Origin: Adineta ricciae
Lineage: Eukaryota > Rotifera > Eurotatoria > Adinetida > Adinetidae
DNA length: 64,000 bases
Assembly: GCA_905250025.1 (NCBI GenBank)
Contig: CAJNOJ010000053.1
Span: forward strand, 1-64,000
Direction: 5' to 3'
Shown here in pieces: positions 51,301 to 62,872 of the stretch. The position numbers were made by a program, and so were the translations under genes. Below the pieces are notes generated by a model. It was not told the DNA's origin. It ran no database searches and was given only the letters and a program-made list of their open reading frames with translations. Position 1 is the first letter of the stretch, and every line of letters starts with the position of its first letter.

Positions 51301-54300
51301 TATTTATCATGTCTTTTAGCTTTGATGTATGCCAGTATTTTCGGTAATGTCAGTGCTATTATTCAAAGATTATATTCGGGTACTGCACGTTACCAAATTC
51401 AAATGTTACGGTATGAAGAAATCAGTGAGCTGTCTGTGTAAATAAGCATCCATGTTGATTTAGAGTGAAAGAGTTTATTCGTTTTCATCAAATACCAAAT
51501 CCATTGCGGCAACGTCTCGAAGATTATTTCAATCATGCCTGGAATTACACGAAGTAAGCATTTGATTCTCGTCTGACTCGTTCTCATTTGACTATTCTAG
51601 TGGTATCGATATGAATATGGTTCTAAAGGGCTTTCCGGAATGTTTGCAAGCTGATATATGTTTACACTTAAACAGTCAATTGTTAAAGAATTGCGCGGCA
51701 TTTAAAGGTTTCCTGGAGATATGCGCCGTTCGGCTTTCTATGTTCAGACTTCTTTTTTTTAAGATGCGAGTGAAGGTTGTTTACGAACGTTTTCGATGAA
51801 ACTTAAAACAACACACGCACCCCCCGGTGATATCATAACACATCGTGGAGATATTTTAACATCGATCTATTTTATTTCCCGTGGATCGATTGAAATCCTG
51901 AAAGATGATAACGTCGTTGCTATTCTTAGTATGTACCCTGATGATGTTTTCCTCAACATTTGTGTACTTGATGTTTAGGTAAAGATGATATTCTTGGTGA
52001 AAACCCGTTGTTATATAGTGAACCGGGAAAATCAGCGTATAATGTTCGAGCGTTGACTTATTGTGATTTACATAAGATCCTACGAGAAGATTTACTTGAA
52101 GTCATTGATATGTATCCAGAATTTGCACAAAGTTTCTGTCAAAATCTGAAAATTACACTGACTCTACGTGATGTAATGCCTTCCCTCGTCTTCACAATCA
52201 TCGTTTTGAATTTTACAGGAAGAGCTGGTGACAAAATCGAATGAATGTCGATCGAAATATTTTCCCAGTGCACAACAATTTCGCGGAAGTAAAGATTCTT
52301 GATTCTCGTCCTATGCACGATCATTTCTCTTACAGGTACATCGTGTAATCGAACCGAAGATGACAACATATCCATTATGGCACCACACCAATCCTACTTC
52401 GACGAATATCCGAGCGGAACAGGTAATTTATCTTTCATCTTTTCCTCTGAATCATCAAGCTTATATTCGGAATTTCAATCGCATTTATTTCGTAAATTGT
52501 ACGCGCTAGTGTTTCATTAGTAGTTAAAAGCAACACTATAGGTTAAATAAATAAATGCCCACACGTGCACAGCAAGAAAGGATAGTGTATACACAACAAT
52601 ATGAAACGAAAGAAAGGATGTGTTTTGGCTTGTTTATTTCGTTTCGGCTATGTTAGCAGGTGCAGCTTGATCGTTTGATGGTGTTGCAGTTTCAACTGTG
52701 TTTGTTGACGGGACGTTCGTTGGAGGTTGTTCGGCTAAAATGAAGGAGTCATTGATAGATTAATTCTTGTTGTATAAAGTTACCTTGTTGTTCAAGATTA
52801 TTTTTCACTTCTGTATCAAAGAAATTATAATGAGAAAAGACTCTAAGTCAGTTTTCCTACCTTCGCCCGCTTGCTTAGCATCAGCTGCAACTTCGGCAAC
52901 TTTATCTTTTGCATCATCGACTTTCTCAGACACTTTGTCTCTTACTTCATCAGCTACAAATGATAAAATAGAGTCAAAAATAATTTCAATACAGAAGAAC
53001 GCAAACCTTTTTGTTGGGCTTCCTGTTTGACTTCTGCAAACAAAATCAAAAATAATTACTGATACTTTTTATCATGAGTCAAATCTGATATTACCTTGCC
53101 CCACTGCTTTGGCGTCTGCAGCGAGTTCACCAGCTTTGTCTTTCGCTTCGTCAACTGAAATGCTCAATTTAGTTTAAGAGCTAACCTTACGTGAAAGTTT
53201 GAACACACCTTTCTGTTCAGCAACTTGTTTGACTTCTAAAGACACAGACGCAATCACTTGGAAAATATTAAAATTCTACTCACCTTCGCCTTTCGCTTGA
53301 GCATCAGCAGTCAATTCAGCAGCTTTATCTTTTGCTTCGTCGACTTTGTTGGAAGCGTTATCTTTCAGTTCGTCAGCTAAGAATAAACAACTTAAATGGG
53401 AACGAATTACAATAAACAAAAGCAAACCTTTTTGTTCAGCTTCTTGTTTCACTTCTAAGCAGTGAATTTCAAAGGGTGATTGCTTTCTTTGACTTTAGAA
53501 ATAACCCTACCTTGTCCTGCTGCTTTGACATCAGCAGCAAGTTCGCCTGCTTTTTCTTTCGCTTCATCAACTTTTTCCACCGCTGCGTCTTTCAACTCAC
53601 CAGCTAAAGGACAACACAGGATTTGAATTCAGAGTGTAATTGAAATACTAAGTCAAACCTTTTTGTTCGACTTCCTGTTTTACTTCTAAAAATATAAATT
53701 ATAAATATAGACGACTGATCTTCTCATTTTCCAGGTCATTATTACCTTGACCTGCAGCTTTGACTTCTTCCACTTTCTCTGCTACTGCGTCTTTCACTTC
53801 ACTCGCTAAATATTGTCAATGTACTTTCACCACACTTGAAAAAATAATCGTACCTTTTTGCTCAGCACCCTGTTTCACTTCTATATGCACCAACATTGTG
53901 AGTTATAAACTATGTTCGAAAGTATAAGGATGTCACTTACCTTCTACTTTTGCTGAAGCATTTTCTACTAATTCACTAGCTTTTTCTTTCGCTTCTTCAA
54001 CTTTCCCCGAAACAGCGTCTTTCACCTCTCCAGCTAATTGTTCAACATCATTGTATAGTTGAAAAACAAAATCAATTTCGTGTTTACCTTTTTCTTGGGT
54101 ATCTTGTTTGACTTCTAATTATGGAAATTTAGGATTAGACTCAACTCGTATTGTCCATATACATTACCTTCTACTTTATCTGCAGCAGCAGTTGCTACTT
54201 CACTAACTTTTTCTTTCGCTTCATCAGTTTTTTCCGAAGCTGCATCTTTGACTTCAGCAGCTAAGCACACGACGAGATAAAATACTTAACAAAGAAGTTC

Positions 54301-57300
54301 AGTATCTACCTTTCTCTTGAACATCTTGTTTTACTTCTGCTCATAGAAAATCAACATTAACTTTAATATCCATAATTCAATTTATTTACCTTCGGCTTTG
54401 CCTGAAGCAGCAGCGGCTAATTCACCAGCCTTATCTTTTGCTTCATCCACTTTTTCGGCTGCTTTCTCTTGCAATTCACCGGCTAAATATAGACTATATT
54501 TACCACTCCACTTTGAAATTCATTGCGTACCCTTTTCTTGAACATCTTGCTTCACTTCTGTACATGGAAAACTTAGAGTGTGATCTTCTTTTCCGTGTGA
54601 CGAAATTTACCTTCTCCTTTCGCTTTTGCTTCATCGATCTTTTCTTCAGCTTTGTCCTTCGCTTCTTCGACATTTCCTGTCACTTGTTTCTCCAATTCAG
54701 CGCCTGTAGAATAAGAAGCAAAGTTTGACTTTTTTGTTATTTAGAGAACGACGTTCGTTGTTACCTCTATCTATGGCTTGACTAACTACTTCAGTCACTG
54801 CAGATCAAATAAAAGCAAAATATTTTTTATTGATGACATACGGAACTCTACCTTTATCTTTGGCAACAGTAGCTAATCCGGCCAGACTAAATAAACAGAA
54901 GCATTTGAGAAGAAATAATTTTTTGTAGGATAAATCACCTTTGCAAAGCTTCTTCTGCCGAATGAACAACGGCTGAACCGACTTCAGTTACCTTTTCCGA
55001 AGCCTACGAAAAAACAATTCGCGAAAATTGAAGAATAATACCTCTTCATCTAAAAGCTATACCCATTGCCCAGCAGCTACCAGTTGTTCACCTACTAAAT
55101 TAGCAGCACCAGCTACAGCTGTCGGAACAGCTTGTACTGACTCAGCAACCTAAGAAAGAATCGTAGAAATTCAACGAGCAATTGAGTCCAATACTAACAA
55201 CATGTCCCAGGTCTTGGGCTTTTTCCACTGCTGCATCTTTAGCGTGAACAGCCGTTTCAACGATCGTGGTTTTTACTTCATCTGCCTTCTGTGCGGCGTC
55301 ATCGGCCGCTTGTGCGCCAGCTTCCTTAACTTGTTCGGCCTTTTCTTGTACAGCATCTTTTACTTCACCAGCTTTCTGTGCCGTATCGTTCGCTGCCTGT
55401 GCGCCAGCTTCTTTAGCTTCACTAACAACTTGAGCACCTGAAGAGAAACACTCACAAGCTCATATGTTATAGTAATTTTTCGTCTTATTCATAAGCAACT
55501 AAAACACACATCCCTCTTCATAGATGTTTTTAATGAAAAACCAACCATCCCTTGAGCTAGTAACAAATAAGTCTTTTTCTGTCCTATAGAGTATACGTCT
55601 CAGAACGATTAGCTAGATGATGAATTGAATAGTACAGATAATAACAGGCATACCAGTTTCTTTAACATCATCAGCTGCCTTTTCTGCTGCATCTTTCACT
55701 TCGGCAGCTTTATCTTTAGCTGCATCGACGACTTCATTTGCTGCAGCTTGAACTTCAGCACCTATTCGATATAAATACACAGAAATGATGTCAATATCAA
55801 TGATAAATACCTTTTTGTTCCACGTCGTTCTTGACTTCTGCTACTTTTTGCTCTACTGAAAATAATTACGATGATTATTTGTAAATCTGTCCAATGTAAT
55901 AGAACAGAACAAATGCATTACCTTGTACATTAGTCTCTTTCGCTTCAACTTGAACATCGGAAACGGCTGCAGGTTGTTGTTGAATGTCTGACATCGTATC
56001 TGTCTGTGAATTGTTTGCGAATAGAATACGTTGAAATGAGAAAATCTGGAAAATATTAGGAAGGATAGAAACACTATGCTCTTTCTTCTCCTCGGCCATG
56101 TATCCAAAAATATCTTTTCATGAACATTGTCTAGTAGGCACGGATGCTGTTATCTCGTCTCAGAGATGAAGAAGAGACGAACAAACATGCATACACACCC
56201 ATGCACTGCTCCTTATATAGAGAGATATTTTTGCACATCGAATAGGAAAAAAAAGATCGACATTCATAGCTTTAGTCAGCCGATATCGAGCGTATGACGT
56301 GAATGACCTGAGTAATAGGCGTAAAAGAAAAGGCAAAAAACAAGAACTTGTTTACTGATTCTCCTTTCTTAGACGGTACGATTGCATATCTTATTTGCAC
56401 AACAGAATCTTGTCCTTTTCTCTAGTTTGCTAACACAACGATTCATCGTCAGACTTGTCTTTCAAGAAAAGAAAATAAACAAGTTCTTATCATAGTGTTA
56501 TTCTTAAAAGTCATCTCATGTTGAAAAACTCAAACAACGCCAAGCACGTCGTTTGTTTGTTCTTAAATAGATCTCGTGATTACACAAGATATGTACTTCA
56601 GTGAGAAAACAACAAGTCATAATCACATTTTTATCAAGCAATTATAGTAAATGCTATTAGATTGTTGAATGTTTCTCCGTATCTATTTCGATAGCTAATT
56701 GATCATTAATTTAATTGTATGTTTGACTTGCGAGTAATTATTTATTTATGAGACGAAATTCGATCAACAAGATAAAATTTCATTTGAGCATCTGAGACCA
56801 ACATTGATGTCGTTTGAAATGCGAATCGACCCTGCTTAACAGCTGGTCTGGCAAATACGAGAAAACACTTTTATTTGTGATAAACACAGCGAGTTTATTT
56901 TTCCCTCTCTTTATTCAAGGTATACTCGAGTTTAATCCCCAATTAGCCGGACAGGATATAACTCCTGCTAATTTGGAATTCGGCACTATTGTGACACGAC
57001 GTCGTGATCGCCGAGAGAAGTCCTTCAGTGGTGCGTCAATGTTTCATGGTTGGTTGTCATGTGCTAGGAACATTTGTTGTTTTTGATAGGAAATTTAGTT
57101 TCAGGTAATCAATCATCATCAAATGCCTTTCATCGATCGTCATTTACAGCCGTAAATGATGAATTAATTCCATTGGTTAGTCGAACAAAAACTAGCACGC
57201 GAGTGTTTTTGTTTTTGAAGAAAGATTTCTTTCCTTTTAGACAAATCAATCATCAACACTTGATCCCTATCAGTCAAGTATCGAATATCGACTACAAGAA

Positions 57301-57471
57301 TTGACGAAGTAAATCAATCTTTTGCCAGGCTATTTGAGAAGTCATCTGAGCGACTATATTTCTAGACGATTAACAGTATTGGAAACAAAATTAACTGAAG
57401 ATGTATCTTCGGTATTGACAATTCTTCAGCGTCAATTTCCATCAGCAGAACCATTGAACGCTAGTGCTTGA
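48391..57471 (+). CDS. ERG-type (KCNH/hERG) voltage-gated potassium channel
   Basis: Exon 1 (48391-48469) encodes the ERG N-cap ([20 protein letters not shown]); exon 2 at 48523 begins the PAS domain ([20 protein letters not shown], then PCTCEFLYG). S1-S5 lie at about 49710-50368 ([20 protein letters not shown]4 [19 protein letters not shown]). Two alternative pore cassettes follow (50466-50740 and 50854-51175), both with filter SVGFGNV. Then S6 ([18 protein letters not shown]), C-linker ([16 protein letters not shown]) and cNBD ([20 protein letters not shown]) to about 52422. A 4.5-kb intron (52423-56919) holds an antisense LEA gene. Downstream exons encode [12 protein letters not shown] and a coiled coil ([17 protein letters not shown] ... 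[12 protein letters not shown]) matching the ERG C-terminal coil; stop at 57471. Reading through the intron instead would end at 52520. Known role: repolarising, fast-inactivating K+ current at the plasma membrane. Confidence 0.9.
50466..50740 (+). other. ERG pore cassette 1 (exons P1 and Q1)
   Basis: P1 50466-50628 encodes the S5-P turret [20 protein letters not shown] plus [21 protein letters not shown]1 50688-50740 encodes [17 protein letters not shown] (start of S6). Together they are 216 nt, entering and leaving in phase 1, so the cassette can be used alone without shifting frame. Confidence 0.85.
50761..50788. repeat. (TGTC)n microsatellite
   Basis: A run of about five to six TGTC/CTGT units lies in the intron between the two ERG pore cassettes. 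Such repeats can vary between individuals; no function is shown. Confidence 0.8.
50854..51175 (+). other. ERG pore cassette 2 (exons P2 and Q2)
   Basis: P2 50854-51053 encodes a longer turret ([20 protein letters not shown] ... [11 protein letters not shown]) plus the same [19 protein letters not shown] core; Q2 51118-51175 encodes [19 protein letters not shown]. Together 258 nt, also phase 1 to phase 1. The nucleotide sequence of the shared core differs from cassette 1 mainly at synonymous sites. Confidence 0.85.
52634..55994 (-). CDS. Group 3 LEA protein with many tandem exons
   Basis: More than twenty small exons on the minus strand. It starts [20 protein letters not shown] at 55994; an in-frame ATG at 56099 ([10 protein letters not shown]) is an alternative. 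The first half has [38 protein letters not shown] and a more apolar part ([20 protein letters not shown]). The second half repeats a two-exon module: a micro-exon of about 28 nt (EVKQDVQEK or EVKQEAEQK) and an exon of about 95 nt ([20 protein letters not shown] and similar), about nine times. It ends with [20 protein letters not shown] and ...IAETK, stop at 52634. Composition (Ala, Lys, Glu, Asp; almost no Cys or Trp) and the 11-residue periodicity are typical of LEA_4 proteins, which are disordered in water, fold to helix on drying and protect proteins and membranes. The gene lies wholly inside an ERG channel intron. Confidence 0.9.
56211..56220 (-). promoter_or_regulatory. Candidate TATA box of the LEA gene
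   Basis: CTATATAAGG on the minus strand, about 115 bp upstream of the ATG at 56099 and 220 bp upstream of the ATG at 55994. Position fits a core promoter lying inside the ERG intron. Not tested by any mapped transcript. Confidence 0.45.
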
Positions 57472-58695
57472 ACGAATTCTGTGATAATATCTATTTCAAA
57501 TATAACAATAACTTTCAAACTGATAAGAAAACAGTCAACAACGAAAATCGAACAAATATATAAAAGACTTCACAACTCAAAATTTTACTTTATTCGCTTT
57601 CTTCTTCTTCTTCATTTTGTTTTTTGTGTTTACAACGTCCGTCCTTTTGTTACCTTCTTCCTTTACATTGACCGATAGCAATATGTATCTGTATGCATGT
57701 AAATTAAATACAATAAAGAATGTAATAAAGCCAATTAATTTCCCAAACTATTTTCGTTTCACACTCATAAGACGGATGGGCGTGTCTAATTATTTCGTTT
57801 ACTTCGATTCCTACTTGTTTAAAAGTACTTTTTACCAATAATAGCACTTGTATAAATTAGAACTGGAGTACCAGCACATTCGAAGACGTTCGCGTACAGA
57901 AGTACGTTGGAAGTCTACCTTTGTCAAGTGTTTGTTTTTTGTGTGTTATCAGTGCGTAGGTTGTCGTATCTTTTGATTCTTGACTATGCTGTAATTGTTA
58001 TCTAATATGTGATGACGAAAATTTCTTTCCATAGTATTGATGTCATTTCAATTAGAGTGACAAGAGTAACTACATCATTTCTTTAAATACCACTGATGAT
58101 CCGCGCTTAGAACCGCTGAATGTCACTGGCAGTATTGTCATCATCTCTCCAGATGTCGATATTACTCAAAACTATAAATAAATGAATGGAGAGAGAGAGA
58201 GCAAGCGATGAGTTGTAGTCGCAGTGGGCGGTCTACTATCGTCATCACACGTCAACAACAAATGCTAATATTGATTTCTATAGTATTTCATCAAGTTAGA
58301 ACATGCCAGATTGGTTGATAAGAATGCACAAGAAAATAATTCCCTTCGCATGATCTAAATGACAACCATTTATTATTATAGACGAAAGATACAAACATGC
58401 AAGTAAATTTTCTCCTTTCCTACGGGAACGGTAAACGAATGCGACCAATTGTTTCACTGGATAACCTCGAAGGAGTCTCACGACATCTATGAAAACATGA
58501 AAAATGCGTCGTATTGTTCGAAAAAGAGTTTATTTGAGATGGAAAAATAGGAAACAATTTTTTTTGTGTAAAAAACTGCACATCTTATCAATTGGTTTGC
58601 ATACGACCAACGAATCAGATTGCAGGTACAGAATTCAAACGAAACTTATTCTTCATTCAGTCGAAATTGAAAATCCTCAAATTTCAAATAAAACC
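57472..58695. other. Intergenic region, no gene seen
   Basis: About 1.2 kb between the ERG 3' end and UTP4. It holds the channel's 3' UTR and A+T-rich DNA with a short GA run near 58190. Frames at 57481-57841 are low-complexity noise; the frame that runs from 58504 into UTP4 is probably leader, since the conserved start is at 58696. Confidence 0.5.
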
Positions 58696-61009
58696 ATGTG
58701 TGATTTTCTCGTTCATCGTACTCATTTATACAAACCACGTCTTTCATCAATCCTATCTTTGTCTCATCATCAACATAGTTCATCACCGAATCATCTCCTA
58801 GCAGTTCTTCGTTCTGATCATTCGATCGAATTATGGAATAGCCACGATTCGTTCACACTTGAACGTACCATTCAACCTCGAAATGCTTCACATTCACCGG
58901 AGTTAATTATTTGGTTAGATAAGTATTTAATCACCGCTGGTCTCGACGGGCAATTGATTGCATACGATCCAATCACGTATGATATACTCACCTCATGTCA
59001 TGCGGCTGGTGGAGCTATTTGGAGTATCGCCAAACATGAAACAACACGGCGCATTGCTGTGGGAACAGAAACTGGTCATGTGAATATCTACCAATTAGAT
59101 GAAGTAAAGCTTTCATCGTTGAAATTCTTTTCAATCTAACGAATAAATCGATTTAGGATGCCAGTCAATTTTCTCTTGCTACATCCGTGTGTAAACAAGC
59201 TGCACGAATTGTTTCTCTAGCATGGCATACCACCGATGATGACTTTTTGGTTGCTGGAAGTATCAATCGGATTTATATTTGTTCAACAAGACAAAAACGT
59301 GCTATACAACAGATTAACGTAGGAAAATTATCATCGACATCGAATAGACGTGGACAAAAGGATACAATCATATGGTGCTTAGCGGTAACTGATGATTATA
59401 CGGTGTTTAGTGGAGATTCTTCCGGACGAACATGTGTCTGGGATGCTGTTTATGGAACATTAATTCGGTAGGTGATAAAATCGATGTTAACCTTGACTGT
59501 ATTGTTGTTGTTTTTTGTTCAGATCATTTCAAACCCATCGCGCTGATGTTCTTTGTATGACATTATCATCTGATGAACAAACATTATTTTGTTCCGGTGT
59601 TGATTCGGTTATTGTTCGTATCGAACTTGTTTCAGGAAAATCAACAACTAATTCAACAACAACAACGACGATGACGACAGGAGTATCAACGACTGACTCG
59701 ACAAAACAATGGATAAAAACAATTTCGATTCATTCGCATTCTCATGATGTTCGATCGCTAGCATTAATTCCATCACGTTTTGCATCTCAACGCAATAAAG
59801 AACATAATTTAAGCAATAAACTAATGCTAATCTCGGGTGGACTCGATGCTCGTCTACTTGTTCATGATATTGTTCGTGATAATTCCAAACCACCGGTTCT
59901 CTGGCGGAAGTGTTTCAATTTCACTCAACATCGAAATAAAATCCATCAGAAAGGAAACTATTTCCTATTTCAATATCGAGACTATGTGGAATTATGGTCG
60001 ATAGGCAAAGATGGAGGGTTGAATGAAAATGGAGAAGACATTCTTGAACGTGCGCCGAAAAATCTCGTTCAGATTAAAACAAGACACCAAGCTCGAATCG
60101 ACACTGTTGCCATGGCAGTGAAGAAAACGAAAGATGAGGAAAAGGTGACAATCGCCATCGGTGATACCATTGGTTTACATGTTTATGTTGTTCAAGGTAG
60201 TGCAATTCGATCATTCACTCCCACCTTTATCTTGTTTTTTTCGTTTAGGTTTAGATCCACAATCACAATTGAGTGTTACACCGGTAAACACCTATGTAGA
60301 TGAACAAAATGTCGAGCAATCATTTGCCTCGATTAAAAACATTCTTCAACTACGTTTTCAATCAGCTTCATTATTTGCATTAACTTCTCGAAGTCAACTA
60401 TATTGTTTCTCGTCGTCACCTTACAAACTCAATCGAATCATTTCATGTATACCATCAACACTTCGTCTCGAAGTCTCGCCGAAATACCTCGCGACAGCTG
60501 ATCGCTACGGACATGTAACGATCTACCTCAATTCAACTTACCAACTTCTTACTCAATTACCACAAGAAACATATCAGTGTACAGCAATGTCATTTCTTGC
60601 CGATCGTCTCGCCTGTGCCTACGCAGATCGAACTTTGATCGAATATGATATCCAACAGAACGAATATTCCGATTGGACACGAAAGTATCTGAAACGAATG
60701 CCATTACAATGGTTCTCCGAACGAAGTCCGATCATCAACCTGTTCTACGATACAAAAGAAAAGTTGTTCGTGATTGATTCAACGTATTTGAGCATCATCG
60801 AACGCGGAAAGAAAATGCCGGGAACGTACACGAAGATCTTCAGTAATACTAATCAAACAAATTCGCCTATTCATGTTTGCAAACAGTTTAAATATCTTTT
60901 ACACGTAACACTTTTATCATCAAGCCAATTGTTTGTTGTGGAATTGTTACCTTCGGTTGTTGAACAGTGTTTGCCACCCGCATTGAAACGAAAGCGTTTT
61001 GGTACTTGA
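58696..61009 (+). CDS. UTP4: UTP4/cirhin, U3 snoRNP WD40 protein
   Basis: Exons separated by short introns (one between DE and DASQFSLA near 59106-59157, one near 59470-59519, one near 60197-60249). The start MCDFLVHRTHLY matches the family start (M.EF.VHR). WD-type repeats include LITAGLDGQLIAYDPITYDI, GGAIWSIAKHETTRRIAVGT, ARIVSLAWHTTDDDFLVAGS, DTIIWCLAVTDDYTVFSGDS, HDVRSLALIPSRF, and a second propeller toward the C-terminus. The end LPPALKRKRFGT matches the basic KKFGT tail of cirhin. By family it acts in the t-UTP subcomplex of the small-subunit processome in the nucleolus, needed for 18S rRNA maturation. A longer N-terminus from 58504 is possible but unlikely. First gene of a compact same-strand run with SOD and SSU72. 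Confidence 0.88.
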
Positions 61010-61181
61010 TGAAGAAATTGCAAAGATATTTCATTTTTCCTCTGTTGCAGTTGTTTTGTTTTGTTTTGGTTTTTTTCTAAAAACATTGGGATATCGGTTT
61101 GTGTTCTTTTTTCTCATTGTGTTTTTAGATTGAAAAAGAAAATAAAGAAAAAAAGAGTACGCGATTGTAGAGATCTTAAAA

Positions 61182-61811
61182 ATGGGTGGTGTTGCACAAA
61201 AAATGACCGATACGGTCAAGAATGCGCCTGTCTTGGGATCGTCAGGTGTCCATGCGGTGGCTGTACTCACTGATCCGAGTAATGAACAAGTCTACGGTCA
61301 TGTTGATTTTGTTGAAGCGAATGATGGAACAGTGACTGTCAGCGGTGAAATCAAAAACATACCAGATAAGCAAAAACGTGGATTTCATATACATGAATTC
61401 GGCGATACAACGAATGGATGTACTTCAGCGGGTAATTATCATCGCTTTTTGAGCTTGGAATTGCATGTTTGTATGTAGGTGCGCATTATAATCCAGATAA
61501 TAATGAACATGCAGGTCCACAAGATCAACTACGACATGTGGGTGATCTCGGTAATAGATGCAGAAGTTGTGAAAGTTGAGCTGAACTTGGTATTTCCAGG
61601 AAACATCGTTGGTGGTTCGGGCAATGTTGCTAAATTCAATTTTAAAGATTCGCTCATTAAATTAACTGGTTCACGGTCGATTATCGGACGCTCAGTTGTT
61701 GTTCATGAAAAAGAAGATGATTTAGGTCGTGGTAATGCAGCAGATTCCAAGAAAACGGGTAACGCCGGTGGCCGAATGGCTTGTGGTGTGATCGGTTTTA
61801 AAAAGAGTTGA
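61182..61811 (+). CDS. Cu/Zn superoxide dismutase
   Basis: Three exons (61182-61431, 61479-61550, 61600-61811) in phase give 177 residues. The core has all metal ligands: GFHIHEFGD (two His), [21 protein letters not shown] (His, Asp) and [11 protein letters not shown]; also [12 protein letters not shown] with the active-site Arg and the disulfide Cys, whose partner is in TNGCTSAG. There is no signal peptide; an extra N-terminal stretch ([20 protein letters not shown]) precedes the usual HAVAVL start, so cytosolic SOD1 type is most likely. It converts superoxide to hydrogen peroxide and oxygen. It lies 172 bp after UTP4 and 119 bp before SSU72, same strand, with an acceptor-like GTGTTTTTAG at about 61129. 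Confidence 0.95.
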
Positions 61812-61930
61812 TAAAAACACCTTATCTACATACTATTGTTTCACCAAGATTCATCTGGCCTATTCCAGCTATTATAGTGTTCTATGTTTTAAACATTCTA
61901 GAATTAGTTTATAATTTTCAGATCGCAATA

Positions 61931-62704
61931 ATGCCATTTCGTTTCGCTGTTGTTTGTTCATCAAATCAAAATCGTAGTATGGAAGCTCATAACTTCATGA
62001 GGTAAGACTATGTGACATTTCGTCTTGCGCAGAAAATATTTCTCATTTAGTAAACGTGGTCTTCTTGTCAAATCGTATGGTGCAGGTCAACAAGTCAAAT
62101 TACCTGGAACATCTCTGGAAAAACCCAATGTGTATACATTTGATACACCATATGATTTCATGTACAAAGATTTATATAATAAAGACACGAATTTGTATGT
62201 AAGATAGCTGTTGTTTTCGGAGTCCAATTCAAGTTTTTTTTGTTCAAAGCTATACTCAAAATGGTGTTCTGCATATGTTGGACCGAAATCGACGCATCAA
62301 AGAGAAGCCGGAACGTTTTCAAGACAGTCGCGAACGTTTTGATGTGATATTTACTGTGGAAGAACGTATATTCGATCAAGTGCTCGAAGGTAAATACAAC
62401 GAGACACATCCGACGAACTGATTTTATTCGGTGTTCTAGACTTAGAAAATCGAGAGAAACGTACGAATGAAATCGTGCATATAATCAATATTGATGTCAT
62501 CGACAATCCAGAAGATGCAACACTTGGTGCATTCATACTTTGTGACCTAGCACAAAAAGTAAATCAAAACTGCAAAAGTTCAAACTAACCTTGTATTTTT
62601 AGTTAGAAGCAACGAATGATTTAGATAATGGAATTGATGATATACTGTCAGAATTTGAAGAGAAAACAAAGCGAACTGTGTTGCATGCTGTCTCATTCTA
62701 CTAG
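61931..62704 (+). CDS. SSU72: SSU72 RNA polymerase II CTD phosphatase
   Basis: Multi-exon gene of about 195 residues. MPFRFAVVCSSNQNRSMEAH has the C-x5-R phosphatase loop (CSSNQNRS). Downstream: GLLVKSYGAGQQVKLPG, KPNVYTFDTPYDFMYKDL, FYTQNGVLHMLDRNRRIKEK, VIFTVEERIFDQVLEDLENR, ATLGAFILCDLAQ and EEKTKRTVLHAVSFY at the end, all colinear with human SSU72. By family it removes phosphate from Ser5/Ser7 of the Pol II CTD and works with the cleavage/polyadenylation machinery. An acceptor (ATTTTCAG) lies 9 bp before the ATG, which fits a trans-spliced downstream cistron. Confidence 0.95.
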
Positions 62705-62751
62705 TGATTAATTTCTGTATTCGAATATCTCTGGCAAAGACAGATAATTTG

Positions 62752-62790
62752 TTGTTGTTGTTGTTGTGTTATGTTATGTTATGTTATGTT
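62752..62790. repeat. Microsatellites (TTG)n and (TTATG)n
   Basis: About five TTG triplets followed by four TTATG pentamers in the gap between SSU72 and the last gene. Seen directly. Confidence 0.85.
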
Positions 62791-62872
62791 TTCTTTCATC
62801 TTTATGAAAATAATTTGCTAAGAAAATTTTTTTCTTTTTTTTTATATACATCTACATTCTTTTCTTGAAGAT

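Noticed and set aside
57074-57304. Separate small gene at the ERG 3' end
   Set aside because: Its pieces join in phase to the channel exons and end in the ERG-type coiled coil, so they belong to the channel gene.
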